Under the pieces are notes generated by a model, which had not been told where the DNA came from, made no database searches, and saw nothing but the letters and a program-made list of their open reading frames with translations. A stretch of DNA of 17,277 nucleotides from Candidatus Melainabacteria bacterium (GTDB lineage: Bacteria; Cyanobacteriota; Vampirovibrionia; Vampirovibrionales; JAJTHC01), in contig JAPLIO010000235.1 of assembly GCA_026389055.1 (NCBI GenBank), forward strand, positions 1 through 17,277, given 5' to 3'. This document shows positions 1 to 6,606 of the stretch, piece after piece; within the stretch, counting starts at the first letter, position 1; each line of letters opens with the position of its first letter. The translations under genes and the position numbers were made by a program.

Positions 1-170
1 CCCATACCCCCCGCAAAACAAAGGGGCTGCTCGCCGCCCCCTTTGTATTCCCCAGGGGAACAAGGGTCGATTGGTTTCTTGCACGTTGGCAACAGGCTTG
101 GGCGGAAGCTAGAGGCTCCCTAATTGCCCTGCTTCACTTCGTTCGCACCAGCCTATTGCCAACTATTGAT
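1..170 (+). repeat. Structured intergenic repeat, copy R1 (cut by window edge)
   Basis: This stretch is the reverse complement, with modest divergence, of 3820-3988. Three structures are visible. A 9-bp hairpin pairs ACAAAGGGG (18-26) with CCCCTTTGT (38-46). A palindrome TTCCCCAGGGGAA lies at 48-60. A large stem-loop pairs 85-98 with 150-163 over 14 positions with one mismatch, and holds a smaller GGAAGC/GCTCCC hairpin inside. It probably follows a plus-strand gene left of the window, as the other copy follows prfB. It shows no coding potential. The family name is unknown to me. Confidence 0.85.
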
Positions 171-277
171 TGGCTAGAACCAACGCAGACATAAACTTTT
201 TAAAAGACTCTAATCTTTACGAAACAACCAATTGTAACAAAAAAGATACAATCAGTTGTCCCGTTTTTTCTAGGTTT

Positions 278-302
278 CATCCTCTTTTTGGAGGATGCTT
301 TT
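278..302 (+). terminator. Probable terminator of an upstream plus-strand unit
   Basis: A 7-bp stem pairs CATCCTC (278-284) with GAGGATG (291-297), with a T-rich loop and a short CTTTTC tail. The T tract is weak. It sits just before the promoter of the 641 gene, so it may insulate that gene from transcription coming from the left. Confidence 0.5.
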
Positions 303-309
303 CATAAAT

Positions 310-323
310 ACTACAAAAGTAGT
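310..323. promoter_or_regulatory. Operator-like palindrome, upstream copy
   Basis: The sequence ACTACAAAAGTAGT has perfect 5-bp half-sites ACTAC and GTAGT around an AAAA centre. It lies about 20 bp upstream of the -35 position of the promoter at 343-372 and matches the palindrome at 381-394. The pair suggests binding by a dimeric repressor. From memory the half-sites resemble BlaI/MecI-type dyads, but no regulator gene is present here. Confidence 0.5.
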
Positions 324-342
324 TAATTGAATCAAAAAAAAC

Positions 343-372
343 TGGCATTTTCATACCCGCCACTGGTATAAT
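343..372 (+). promoter_or_regulatory. Sigma70-type promoter with extended -10
   Basis: A perfect TATAAT lies at 367-372 and is preceded by TGG, giving an extended -10. A weak -35 (TGGCAT, 343-348) lies 18 bp upstream. Transcription would start near 379-381, exactly at the second palindrome. This leaves a leader of about 260 nt before the ATG at 641, with a CCCCTT/AAGGGG hairpin near 490-509. I recognise no riboswitch in it. Confidence 0.6.
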
Positions 373-380
373 AAAATTCT

Positions 381-394
381 ACTACTTAAGTAGT
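381..394. promoter_or_regulatory. Operator-like perfect palindrome at the predicted start site
   Basis: ACTACTTAAGTAGT is a perfect 14-bp palindrome. It lies 71 bp from the similar one at 310-323, at the expected +1 of the promoter. That is a position where a bound protein would block transcription. Confidence 0.55.
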
Positions 395-640
395 TAGGTA
401 TTCGTATTCGTTTGGATGTAGTTCGTTAAAATTCAAGGCACTAAAAACTTAATTTTTAAAATTTTTGTTCGCTGTGCATCAGTCTATTCCCCTTTTGGAG
501 TCAAGGGGAGTTTAATTGAACTTGTTGTTATTCTCTTTTTCTATCCCTACCCCTTAATGTTCTCATTGAATCCGTTGCTAAAGTTATTTAGCTATTACTT
601 ATGTTGCCTATTTTTTTTAATAAACAAAAGGAGCCTACTT

Positions 641-1582
641 ATGATGATGACCTCTGTAAACCCTCAATTAACTTACTCGGTTGATTTCCTTTCGGCACCC
701 ATGCAAGGCATCGAAGAAGTCGATTTATTAAAACGCTTACAAGTAGCCATTGAAGCAGGAAACCTAGCTAGTAAACTCATTCAAGAAGCTTTTAAAAAAC
801 AACGGGTGGGTGGGCAACCAGAATCCACCGCTAAAGAAAGCGATGATAGAGATTTACTAACCCAGTTAGATGTGGCGTGTGATGATGCCATTCGATGTTT
901 TTTACGCCAAAACTTTCCTGAAGATTTCCAATTAACCGAAGAAAGCTACCAAGAAGGGTGGCCCTTTACGCTAGAATCCACTTGGGTGGTAGACCCGCTA
1001 GATGGTACCCGTAACTTCGTGCATGGCTTCCCTTGTTGTGCGGTTTCAATTGCCTATTTAGTGCATGGTAAACCCAAACTAGCTGTTGTAATTGACCCCC
1101 TTCATGACGAAGTGTTTTATGCCTTAAAAAACCACGGTGCCTTCCTAAACGGGCAACCCATTACCACGTCTCCTACCCCGCAATTGGCTGATGCTCTTGT
1201 TTCCGTGGGTTTCCCCAACGCTGCAGGTGGTATGTTCCGTGAAGAAAGCGATTTATTCCTGTTTGCCGTGCAACGGGCGAATGGCGTGCGTCGGTTAGGG
1301 GTTGCTGCGTTAGAAATGGCGTATGTTGCTGCGGGCAGGTTAGATTCTTTCTGCCAGCTGGGGCTTTCGCCTTGGGATGTGGCAGCGGGTTATTTATTGG
1401 TGCAAGAAGCAGGCGGGCTAGCAACGCAGTGGCACGGTGAAGCCGTTTCATTTGCTGATAGACGCTTCAGTGTGCTAGCTTCAAACGGGTTGCCTTCTAT
1501 TCATTGGGCAATGCAGGAGGCTTGTCAGCTGACAGGGGTTCCGCAACGGACAAGGAGAGCCTACAGTCGTCTGGTATTTTAG
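641..1582 (+). CDS. Inositol monophosphatase-family phosphatase
   Basis: This is a 313-residue Mg2+-dependent, Li+-sensitive-type sugar/inositol phosphatase, probably cytoplasmic. Family motifs are clear. The acidic pair is in TEESY (99-103), the metal-binding WVVDPLDGTRNF lies at 115-126 (D118, D121), and the C-terminal WDVAAG lies at 245-250 (D246) followed by EAGG. The frame is open from an ATG at 557, but I take 641 as the start. AAAAGGAG (627-634) sits 6-7 nt before it, and the 28 extra residues are hydrophobic and unlike the family. The gene opens with three ATG codons. It is monocistronic, between the promoter at 343-372 and the terminator at 1624-1663. The substrate is uncertain: inositol-1-phosphate, 3'-phosphoadenosine phosphates and histidinol phosphate (HisN-type) are all served by this fold. 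Confidence 0.93.
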   Translation: MMMTSVNPQLTYSVDFLSAPMQGIEEVDLLKRLQVAIEAGNLASKLIQEAFKKQRVGGQPESTAKESDDRDLLTQLDVACDDAIRCFLRQNFPEDFQLTEESYQEGWPFTLESTWVVDPLDGTRNFVHGFPCCAVSIAYLVHGKPKLAVVIDPLHDEVFYALKNHGAFLNGQPITTSPTPQLADALVSVGFPNAAGGMFREESDLFLFAVQRANGVRRLGVAALEMAYVAAGRLDSFCQLGLSPWDVAAGYLLVQEAGGLATQWHGEAVSFADRRFSVLASNGLPSIHWAMQEACQLTGVPQRTRRAYSRLVF

Positions 1583-1623
1583 GCAGCAAGATTTGTTTTG
1601 TTAGTTTTTTCTTTGCTTTTTAC

Positions 1624-1663
1624 GGGGCGAACGTCTAGGTGTAGACGATTCGCCCCCTTTTTT
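1624..1663 (+). terminator. Rho-independent terminator of the IMPase-family gene
   Basis: A long stem pairs GGGGCGAA-CGTCTA with TAGACG-A-TTCGCCCC around a GGTG loop, with one bulged A, and is followed by a run of T. It starts about 40 bp after the stop codon. Confidence 0.9.
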
Positions 1664-1698
1664 ATGCCAATGCAAAAGTTAAAAGCAGTGTTTTATCA

Positions 1699-1910
1699 TT
1701 GATTGTCCCAATAATCATGCTGATGCAGAATAAAAGGACAGTTTTCAAAGCGAGGCTTTAAGAAAACCCTGAAACAGGCGAAAACCATTGCCAATAAAGC
1801 AGTTCAGCCTTTAACAGCCATTACAAAAATAGATTTTTGGGCTCATATTCATGTTTATTTGACCCTAACCTTTTATTCTGCATCAGCATGATTAACGGGA
1901 CAACAATCAA
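1699..1910. mobile_element. MITE-like element or insertion-sequence remnant, about 210 bp
   Basis: Imperfect terminal inverted repeats of about 40 bp bound the element. Their inner 26 bp are identical (1712-1737 against 1869-1894), including CATGCTGATGCAGAATAAAA. The outer parts both read TTGATTG...TCCC. There is no transposase. On the minus strand a short frame runs into the left end and finishes ...HQHDYWDNQ-stop, which could be the C-terminal scrap of a transposase. A clear target duplication is not visible. The region is otherwise non-coding. Confidence 0.65.
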
Positions 1911-1935
1911 GGTTAGTTTAACTAAGTTATACTAA

Positions 1936-1962
1936 TTAAAAGATTTAATTAAAAGATTAAAT
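1936..1962. repeat. Short AT-rich direct repeats
   Basis: The motif ATTAAAAGATT occurs twice in succession, separated by a few bases, within an AT-only stretch beside the right end of the MITE-like element. No function is evident. Confidence 0.4.
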
Positions 1963-2014
1963 AGCGTGTTCTTTCATCGATTGTTGTTTCAGTCTTTAGC
2001 TGGTTGGTTTGTTA

Positions 2015-2067
2015 GGGGGTGCCTGTTTGGGCACCCCCCATGAAGCCCTAGCCCGAAGCGATTAACC
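2015..2067 (-). repeat. Conserved 3' element with GC hairpin, downstream of rsmD
   Basis: Read on the minus strand, 15 bp after the rsmD stop there is a conserved box (2034-2067) and then a perfect 9-bp hairpin, GGGGGTGCC (2015-2023) with GGCACCCCC (2030-2038). The box matches 4005-4038 downstream of prfB at 31 of 34 positions and contains ATGAAGCCCTAG on the plus strand. The hairpin may end or protect the transcript, but no T tract follows it, so it is not a standard intrinsic terminator. Confidence 0.7.
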
Positions 2068-2081
2068 TTAATTGGAAACGC

Positions 2082-2681
2082 CTACCCTACCCACCGATAC
2101 CAAGCGATTACCGTATCGCCATAGGCTAATTCTCTCTCCAACACCAATTGAGGGTGCGTGGTTTGAACCGAAGCCTGCCAAGCCTTAAACGCAGGCTCCT
2201 TCAACCCATGTTCCAACAAAACCGAAGCCCCTTGGGCTAGCCAGTCTGGCGTTAAAAGCCGTTGCATAACCCCTTCCCACCCAGCAAAAGAATAAGGCGG
2301 GTCTAAATAAACCAACGAAAACGGCTGCCCCAACAAATTTTTGCCCGAAAGCACCTGTTCCAACGACCGATTCACCAGCCGATAGGTTGCTGGCAACAAC
2401 CCTAGTTGCTGCACATTAGCCTGAATTTTTCGGCAATGTGATGCCTCCTTTTCAACCGCTAATACTTGCGTAGCCCCTCTGCTTAAACATTCTATGCCAA
2501 TAATGCCACTGCCTGCAAAGCCATCTAACACCGTGGCTTGCACCACTTCCGCCCCCAAAGAATCTAACAAACTTTGCCGAACCCTACCACTGGTTGGGCG
2601 TACCGCATTGGAAGCCACCGTTTGAATACTTCGCCCTTTAAACTTTCCCGCAATAATTTTAAGGCTCATCATCATCATCAT
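2082..2681 (-). CDS. rsmD: 16S rRNA (guanine-966-N2)-methyltransferase
   Basis: The enzyme transfers a methyl group from S-adenosylmethionine to G966 of 16S rRNA during small-subunit assembly. The product has 199 residues, the usual size. It shows the family opening KIIAGKFKGR and RPTSGRVRQSLLDSL (28-42). The SAM-binding motif LDGFAGSG lies at 52-59, the acidic VEKEA at 76-80, and the catalytic LDPPY at 126-130. Five consecutive ATG codons (2667-2681) open the gene, preceded by an in-frame TTG. The TAG stop of the upstream membrane-protein gene lies only 4 nt before the first ATG, and a TAAGG lies about 9 nt upstream, inside that gene. This points to coupled translation of the pair. Confidence 0.95.
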   Translation of the reverse strand: MMMMMSLKIIAGKFKGRSIQTVASNAVRPTSGRVRQSLLDSLGAEVVQATVLDGFAGSGIIGIECLSRGATQVLAVEKEASHCRKIQANVQQLGLLPATYRLVNRSLEQVLSGKNLLGQPFSLVYLDPPYSFAGWEGVMQRLLTPDWLAQGASVLLEHGLKEPAFKAWQASVQTTHPQLVLERELAYGDTVIAWYRWVG

Positions 2682-2685
2682 CAAA

Positions 2686-3666
2686 CTAAGCCTTAAACTC
2701 AGTGGCAGAAGGAATAATAGAAGATAAGGGCGGGGGTGGCGAAAACGCTTCTTTCACGGGTAAGGGTAGCTGACTATAATAACGCTTCAAGGCTTGCACA
2801 TAAACGGAAAACCTGAAAAACCCTAAGCCCGCCCAAACAAGGAAAAGCCCTGCTTCAAAGGCTAAAATAGACCCCCAAGGCAGTACAGACGTAACTAAGT
2901 CATGCAAATCAAAAAACCAAAAAAGCCCCAAAACCCCAGCCCCACAAAGCAAGCTATAAACCCACAAGCCCACATGGTAGCCCCAAATAAGCGGCGACTG
3001 TTTAATAATGCGTAACGACCGATTAAACACCACGGCAGGCGATTTAAACGGTTCCGTAATAGCGGTACAAGTACCGTAACAGGAAGCACCCCATTCCCAC
3101 AACCCGTTGCCTGAAATAATAAGGGCAAATAGCATCGCCAATTGGGTTAAAAACAACGCCAAAATAAAAAACATCGGTAGACGAAACAGGGGGGTATCCA
3201 TCCACCAGCTAAACAAGGTGAGTTCCACCCAAAGCAACAGAAAAACGCTGGCAATGGTAATGACACTGGGCAATACAATCCTTGTAAACCGATAAACCAA
3301 CCAACGTAACAGGGCTAAAAATGAATACCGTGCTTCCGAATGAAAATCCACATGCAACGGATGCGGTCTATCAAAATAGCTTGCCCATGCACTGGTGTAA
3401 ACGAGCTGTAGCCTCAACCCAATTTGCCCTAACCCCAAAACGGCTAGCAACCCGAACGTACCTGCTTTTAGGTAATACAACAACGGCAATGAAAGTGCTT
3501 CGCCGTGGAGCAGTTGGTCTGCCTGCCCAAGCAGGGGTTCTAGCAACAGTTTTCCGCCCAACAAAGTAAGTGGTAATAACAGCAGCCAAGCCACGAGTAA
3601 CGGCACTACTTTGGGGGGTAGTAACCAATAATATAGCTTTGTGGTAGCGGTAACCATCCCCATCAT
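2686..3666 (-). CDS. Polytopic membrane protein of unknown function
   Basis: The product has 326 residues and no family I recognise. About six hydrophobic segments are visible, near residues 17-38, 62-85, 130-152, 163-185, 226-250 and 262-290. Between segments two and three lies a polar stretch (SYFDRPHPLHVDFHSEARYS). The tail is proline-rich (SPPPPLSSIIPSATEF) and probably cytosolic. There is no signal peptide, so it should be an inner-membrane protein. The start has two ATGs, then GGG ATG, with TAAGGA about 9 nt upstream. It is the first gene of a two-gene operon with rsmD. The role is not inferable; the pairing may reflect translation coupling rather than function. Confidence 0.8.
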   Translation of the reverse strand: MMGMVTATTKLYYWLLPPKVVPLLVAWLLLLPLTLLGGKLLLEPLLGQADQLLHGEALSLPLLYYLKAGTFGLLAVLGLGQIGLRLQLVYTSAWASYFDRPHPLHVDFHSEARYSFLALLRWLVYRFTRIVLPSVITIASVFLLLWVELTLFSWWMDTPLFRLPMFFILALFLTQLAMLFALIISGNGLWEWGASCYGTCTAITEPFKSPAVVFNRSLRIIKQSPLIWGYHVGLWVYSLLCGAGVLGLFWFFDLHDLVTSVLPWGSILAFEAGLFLVWAGLGFFRFSVYVQALKRYYSQLPLPVKEAFSPPPPLSSIIPSATEFKA

Positions 3667-3819
3667 GGGTATTTTTCCTTAAAGCTGGTGGTAGATTACT
3701 TTAGTTTAATACAAGCAACCCAAGATTGGAAACCTAATTCGTCGATTGATTAACATCTAACAAAAAGCTAAACGCTCCATTTTTGCTAGATTTTATTGAA
3801 ATTGTTAGTTTCAAACCAT

Positions 3820-3988
3820 ATCCAGTTGGAGACAGGCTGGTGCGAGCGTAGCGAAGCAGGGCAAGTAGGAAGCCTCTAGCTTCCGCTCAAGCCTGTTTTC
3901 AACGTACACGAAAGCCTATTAACCAGTTGTTCCCCTGGGGATTACAAAGGGGGCGGTGAGCAGCCCCTTTGTTTTACGGGGGTGTGGG
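3820..3988 (-). repeat. Structured intergenic repeat, copy R2
   Basis: This is the second copy of the repeat at 1-170, inverted relative to it and lying downstream of prfB in the sense direction. The 9-bp hairpin ACAAAGGGG/CCCCTTTGT (3944-3952 with 3964-3972) is unchanged. The large stem-loop (3825-3838 with 3890-3903) keeps 12 of 14 pairs although several bases differ from R1. The inner hairpin GGAAGC/GCTTCC (3868-3884) is perfect here. With the two other elements at 3986-4038 it fills most of the 410-bp gap after prfB. Confidence 0.85.
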
Positions 3989-4038
3989 GGGTGGTTAAAC
4001 ACCACCCCCCATGAAGCCCTAGTCCGAAGCGGTGAACC
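3986..4038 (-). repeat. Conserved 3' element with GC hairpin, downstream of prfB
   Basis: This is the second copy of the element at 2015-2067. Starting 38 bp after the prfB stop on the minus strand, the conserved box (4005-4038) is followed by a 9-bp hairpin, GGGGGGTGG (3986-3994) with CCACCCCCC (4002-4010). The stem sequence differs from the rsmD copy but stays perfectly paired. The long repeat R2 follows directly, so the two form one composite 3' structure. Confidence 0.7.
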
Positions 4039-4076
4039 AGTCCGTATTCTCAGAAAAAGTATAAAAGTAAATCTAG

Positions 4077-5216
4077 TTAGGCAGTAAACGTCGATTGGTT
4101 CAACTTCTGCTTGAGGAATGCTTCAATAAATTCATCCAACTTCCCATCCATCACACCCCCCACATTCGCCGTTTCATGCCCCGTACGATGATCCTTCACC
4201 ATAGAATAAGGGTGCAACACATAAGACCGTATCTGGCTACCAAAGTTAATATCCACCACCCCACCCCGAAGGGCATTGATTTTGGCTTCCTGCTGGGCAA
4301 TTTGCAACGCCAACAACTTCGATTTTATCAGCTCTAACGCAATTTCTCGGTTTTGGTGTTGGCTGCGTTCCTGCTGAACCCGAACCACAATACCCGAAGG
4401 TTTATGCGTCATTCGCACCGCCGTTTCCACCTTGTTCACATTCTGCCCACCAGCCCCACCAGCCCGCATGGTATCTACTTCTAAGTCTTCAGGTTTAATC
4501 TCAATATCCGCCGCTTTAACACCACTAACCACAGGGCTCACTTCAATAGAAGCAAAGCTCGTCTGCCGTTTGCCATTACTATTAAACGGAGAAATTCGCA
4601 CCAGCCTATGCACCCCTCGTTCCGCTTTGGCATAGCCATAAGCATAAGCCCCAGAAAGCCGAACCGTGGCACTTTTTAGCCCCGCTTCTTCGCCAGCAGA
4701 TTCATCCACCACCTGCACGCCATAGCCCCGAATTTCCGCCCACCGCAAGTACATCCGAAACAACATTTCCGCCCAGTCCTGAGCGTCCGTGCCGCCCGCC
4801 CCTGCATTCACGGTTAGCAACGCATCCGATTGGTCATATTCTTCGCACAACACCTGCTCCAGCTCCCATTTGCGAATATCCGCATCAAACGCTTCCAATT
4901 CCAGCCGAAGTTCGGCATAAAGCGTTTCATCCTGCTCCACCTCCGCTAGGTCTAGCAAATCTTTAGCGTCTTCAAACCGAGCAAACCAGCCCATGTATTT
5001 CGTTTGTTGAGCCTGCAATTGAGCCAACGCCTGTAGCACTAAATGGGCTTCTTGGGGGGTGTCCCACAGGGTGGGGTCTACGCTTTGGGCTTCAAGGCTA
5101 GCCAGTTTTTCAAGCCGTTCAGGGTTAGAAGCATAGCTTTGCACCACGGAAAGCCGAGGTTGTAGGTCGGTCAGGATTTTTTTCAGTTCTATCAGTGGGG
5201 GAAGGGTAGTGGACAT
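4077..5216 (-). CDS. prfB: Peptide chain release factor 2
   Basis: The factor recognises UGA and UAA stop codons and triggers peptide release on the ribosome. The product has 379 residues. Diagnostic features are the SPF stop-recognition tripeptide (209-211, in RLVRISPFNS) and the catalytic GGQ (256-258, in RAGGAGGQNVNKV). The domain order is that of a class I factor. Many bacteria control RF2 by a programmed +1 frameshift at an in-frame UGA near codon 25. Here the frame is continuous through that point (QSYASNPERL, 26-35), so that autoregulation is absent. It has a single ATG with AAAGG about 6 nt upstream. A TATAAT -10 candidate is at 5261-5266. Confidence 0.97.
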   Translation of the reverse strand: MSTTLPPLIELKKILTDLQPRLSVVQSYASNPERLEKLASLEAQSVDPTLWDTPQEAHLVLQALAQLQAQQTKYMGWFARFEDAKDLLDLAEVEQDETLYAELRLELEAFDADIRKWELEQVLCEEYDQSDALLTVNAGAGGTDAQDWAEMLFRMYLRWAEIRGYGVQVVDESAGEEAGLKSATVRLSGAYAYGYAKAERGVHRLVRISPFNSNGKRQTSFASIEVSPVVSGVKAADIEIKPEDLEVDTMRAGGAGGQNVNKVETAVRMTHKPSGIVVRVQQERSQHQNREIALELIKSKLLALQIAQQEAKINALRGGVVDINFGSQIRSYVLHPYSMVKDHRTGHETANVGGVMDGKLDEFIEAFLKQKLNQSTFTA

Positions 5217-5260
5217 AGGTTGCCTTTGGGTAGCAGAAGGAATGGCAGTTAGCTACTTTT

Positions 5261-5266
5261 ATTATA
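5261..5266 (-). promoter_or_regulatory. Candidate -10 box of the prfB promoter
   Basis: A perfect TATAAT on the minus strand lies 45 bp before the prfB start, in the 116-bp gap after ilvA. No good -35 is visible, so this is a moderate call. Confidence 0.4.
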
Positions 5267-5332
5267 AAGCAAATACGTCCGCATATAGTTTTAAAATAAA
5301 CGCTTAGTAATACCAATTGAAAGTTTATACTG

Positions 5333-6511
5333 TTAAGCGGTTGGAAACACGCCCACATTACCACCCGAAACGATACAAACGACTAGTCGTTTTTCGGTCG
5401 GTGTATATTCTTCACGGTTGAGTGCGGTGTAAACCGTCGCCCCTGAAGGACCTTCTATTTTGTCGCCCAAATCATTCAAGGCGTACTGCATGCCCCAAGC
5501 CATCATATCATCGGAAATTTTGAACTGCGGAATACCCAAGGTTTCAAACACTAGCTGATTCCCTTCCGCTACGGATTTCACCCGAATGGCATCGCCATAT
5601 TTGGTAAATAAGTTTTGTAACCGCAAGCCCACAAATTTTAAATCTACCTGCCGAAACCGAGCGTCCCACGCCGCTGCCATGCGTAAAGCCGTTGCGGTAC
5701 CCGCCAATAGCCCGCCACCCCCAATGGGCGAAACCACTACCACTTCTTCAATTTCAGGGCGTTGTTGTAGAATAGGGCTTAACTGGCGAAAAAGCTCTAA
5801 GCCAATGGTACCCTGACCAGCTACAACCCATGGGTTACTGAAGGGGTCTAAATAATAACCATCGCCCCCTAGTTGCTGGGAAATAGCCCAATCTCTCGCT
5901 TCATCAAACGTATCACCCAAATACAGTACGCTGGCATCTACCCCTTTGTGCCGAACGCCTAAAATTTTACTGTTAATCGTTTTCAATTTTATTTCAGAGG
6001 TATTATTGGGTACGACGATTTTCACTTTTTTAGGATGTAATAGTTCCGCCGCTTTTAAAATACCTAAAGCATGGTTTCCTGTGGAAACCGCCAAGAAGTT
6101 GTCTTCGCCTGAAGTATCCATCACCCGCTTCATACCACAAAAAGCCCCTCGGGCTTTGTAGGCTTTAATGGCGGTTTGGTCTTCGCGTTTATAGAACAAA
6201 TTGGGTACGAGTTTAGAGGCATCTAACGCCGTAACCGCACTAGAAAGCTGATTACCCAACGTTCTAGGTTTCAGGCTTAAGGCTTTGCGAAAAGGTTGAA
6301 TCAGCCTATCTGCTTCTAAAATAGAGGTGTACAAATGCAACAAGGGAATGTAAGCTTCAACAGACATACCATTAGGCAACCCTGGGATGTTAATTCGCCC
6401 ATTGGCTTCCATCACAGGTGATTCGACCCCACAGAGGGCTGCTTTGGGGAATAGGCAAGCATCTACTTTTTGATAAAGTGATAAGTCTGCAGATTCAGTC
6501 GAACTTAACAT
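5333..6511 (-). CDS. ilvA: PLP-dependent threonine ammonia-lyase-like enzyme
   Basis: This is a fold-type II PLP enzyme of 392 residues, most likely deaminating threonine to 2-oxobutyrate, the first step to isoleucine. Key sites are the Schiff-base lysine in KRED...AYKARGA (K119), the substrate loop STGNHALG (143-150), the phosphate-binding GGGG (264-267, in SPIGGGGLLAG) and the SGGN near the C terminus (382-385). Two things are unusual. There is an N-terminal extension of about 80 residues before the family core, and the protein ends just after SGGN, so the ACT-like regulatory domain of biosynthetic IlvA is missing and isoleucine feedback by that route is unlikely. It lies last in the ilv block, behind the ilvC terminator. 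Threonine synthase or another beta-replacing lyase is the alternative, made less likely by the neighbours. Confidence 0.82.
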   Translation of the reverse strand: MLSSTESADLSLYQKVDACLFPKAALCGVESPVMEANGRINIPGLPNGMSVEAYIPLLHLYTSILEADRLIQPFRKALSLKPRTLGNQLSSAVTALDASKLVPNLFYKREDQTAIKAYKARGAFCGMKRVMDTSGEDNFLAVSTGNHALGILKAAELLHPKKVKIVVPNNTSEIKLKTINSKILGVRHKGVDASVLYLGDTFDEARDWAISQQLGGDGYYLDPFSNPWVVAGQGTIGLELFRQLSPILQQRPEIEEVVVVSPIGGGGLLAGTATALRMAAAWDARFRQVDLKFVGLRLQNLFTKYGDAIRVKSVAEGNQLVFETLGIPQFKISDDMMAWGMQYALNDLGDKIEGPSGATVYTALNREEYTPTEKRLVVCIVSGGNVGVFPTA

Positions 6512-6552
6512 CAGTGGAATATACCTTATTGATTATCCTAAAGAAAAACCAG

Positions 6553-6592
6553 TAAAAAAGCAGGAGGTTTATGGTATTAATATAAACCTCCC
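6553..6592 (-). terminator. Rho-independent terminator after ilvC
   Basis: On the minus strand a 10-bp stem GGAGGTTTAT (pairing 6582-6591 with 6563-6572) with a 9-nt loop is followed by TGC and a run of six T. It begins about 15 bp after the ilvC stop and separates ilvBNC from ilvA. ilvA must then use read-through or a promoter in the 41-bp gap. Confidence 0.88.
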
Positions 6593-6606
6593 TAAAGAGT
6601 TTGGTG

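Noticed and set aside
557..640. Upstream in-frame ATG giving the IMPase gene a hydrophobic N-terminal extension
   Set aside because: A good ribosome-binding site precedes the ATG at 641, and family similarity begins well after it. The extension lies in the AT-rich leader.
1173..1451. Minus-strand frame inside the IMPase gene
   Set aside because: It is a shadow of a strongly conserved gene, with no ribosome-binding site or recognisable content.
2015..2038. Ordinary rho-independent terminator after rsmD
   Set aside because: The stem is strong but no T run follows it on the minus strand, so I list it as a structured repeat of uncertain role.
5125..5364. Minus-strand frame between prfB and ilvA
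   Set aside because: It overlaps the starts of prfB and the end of ilvA in another frame, and its composition is not protein-like.
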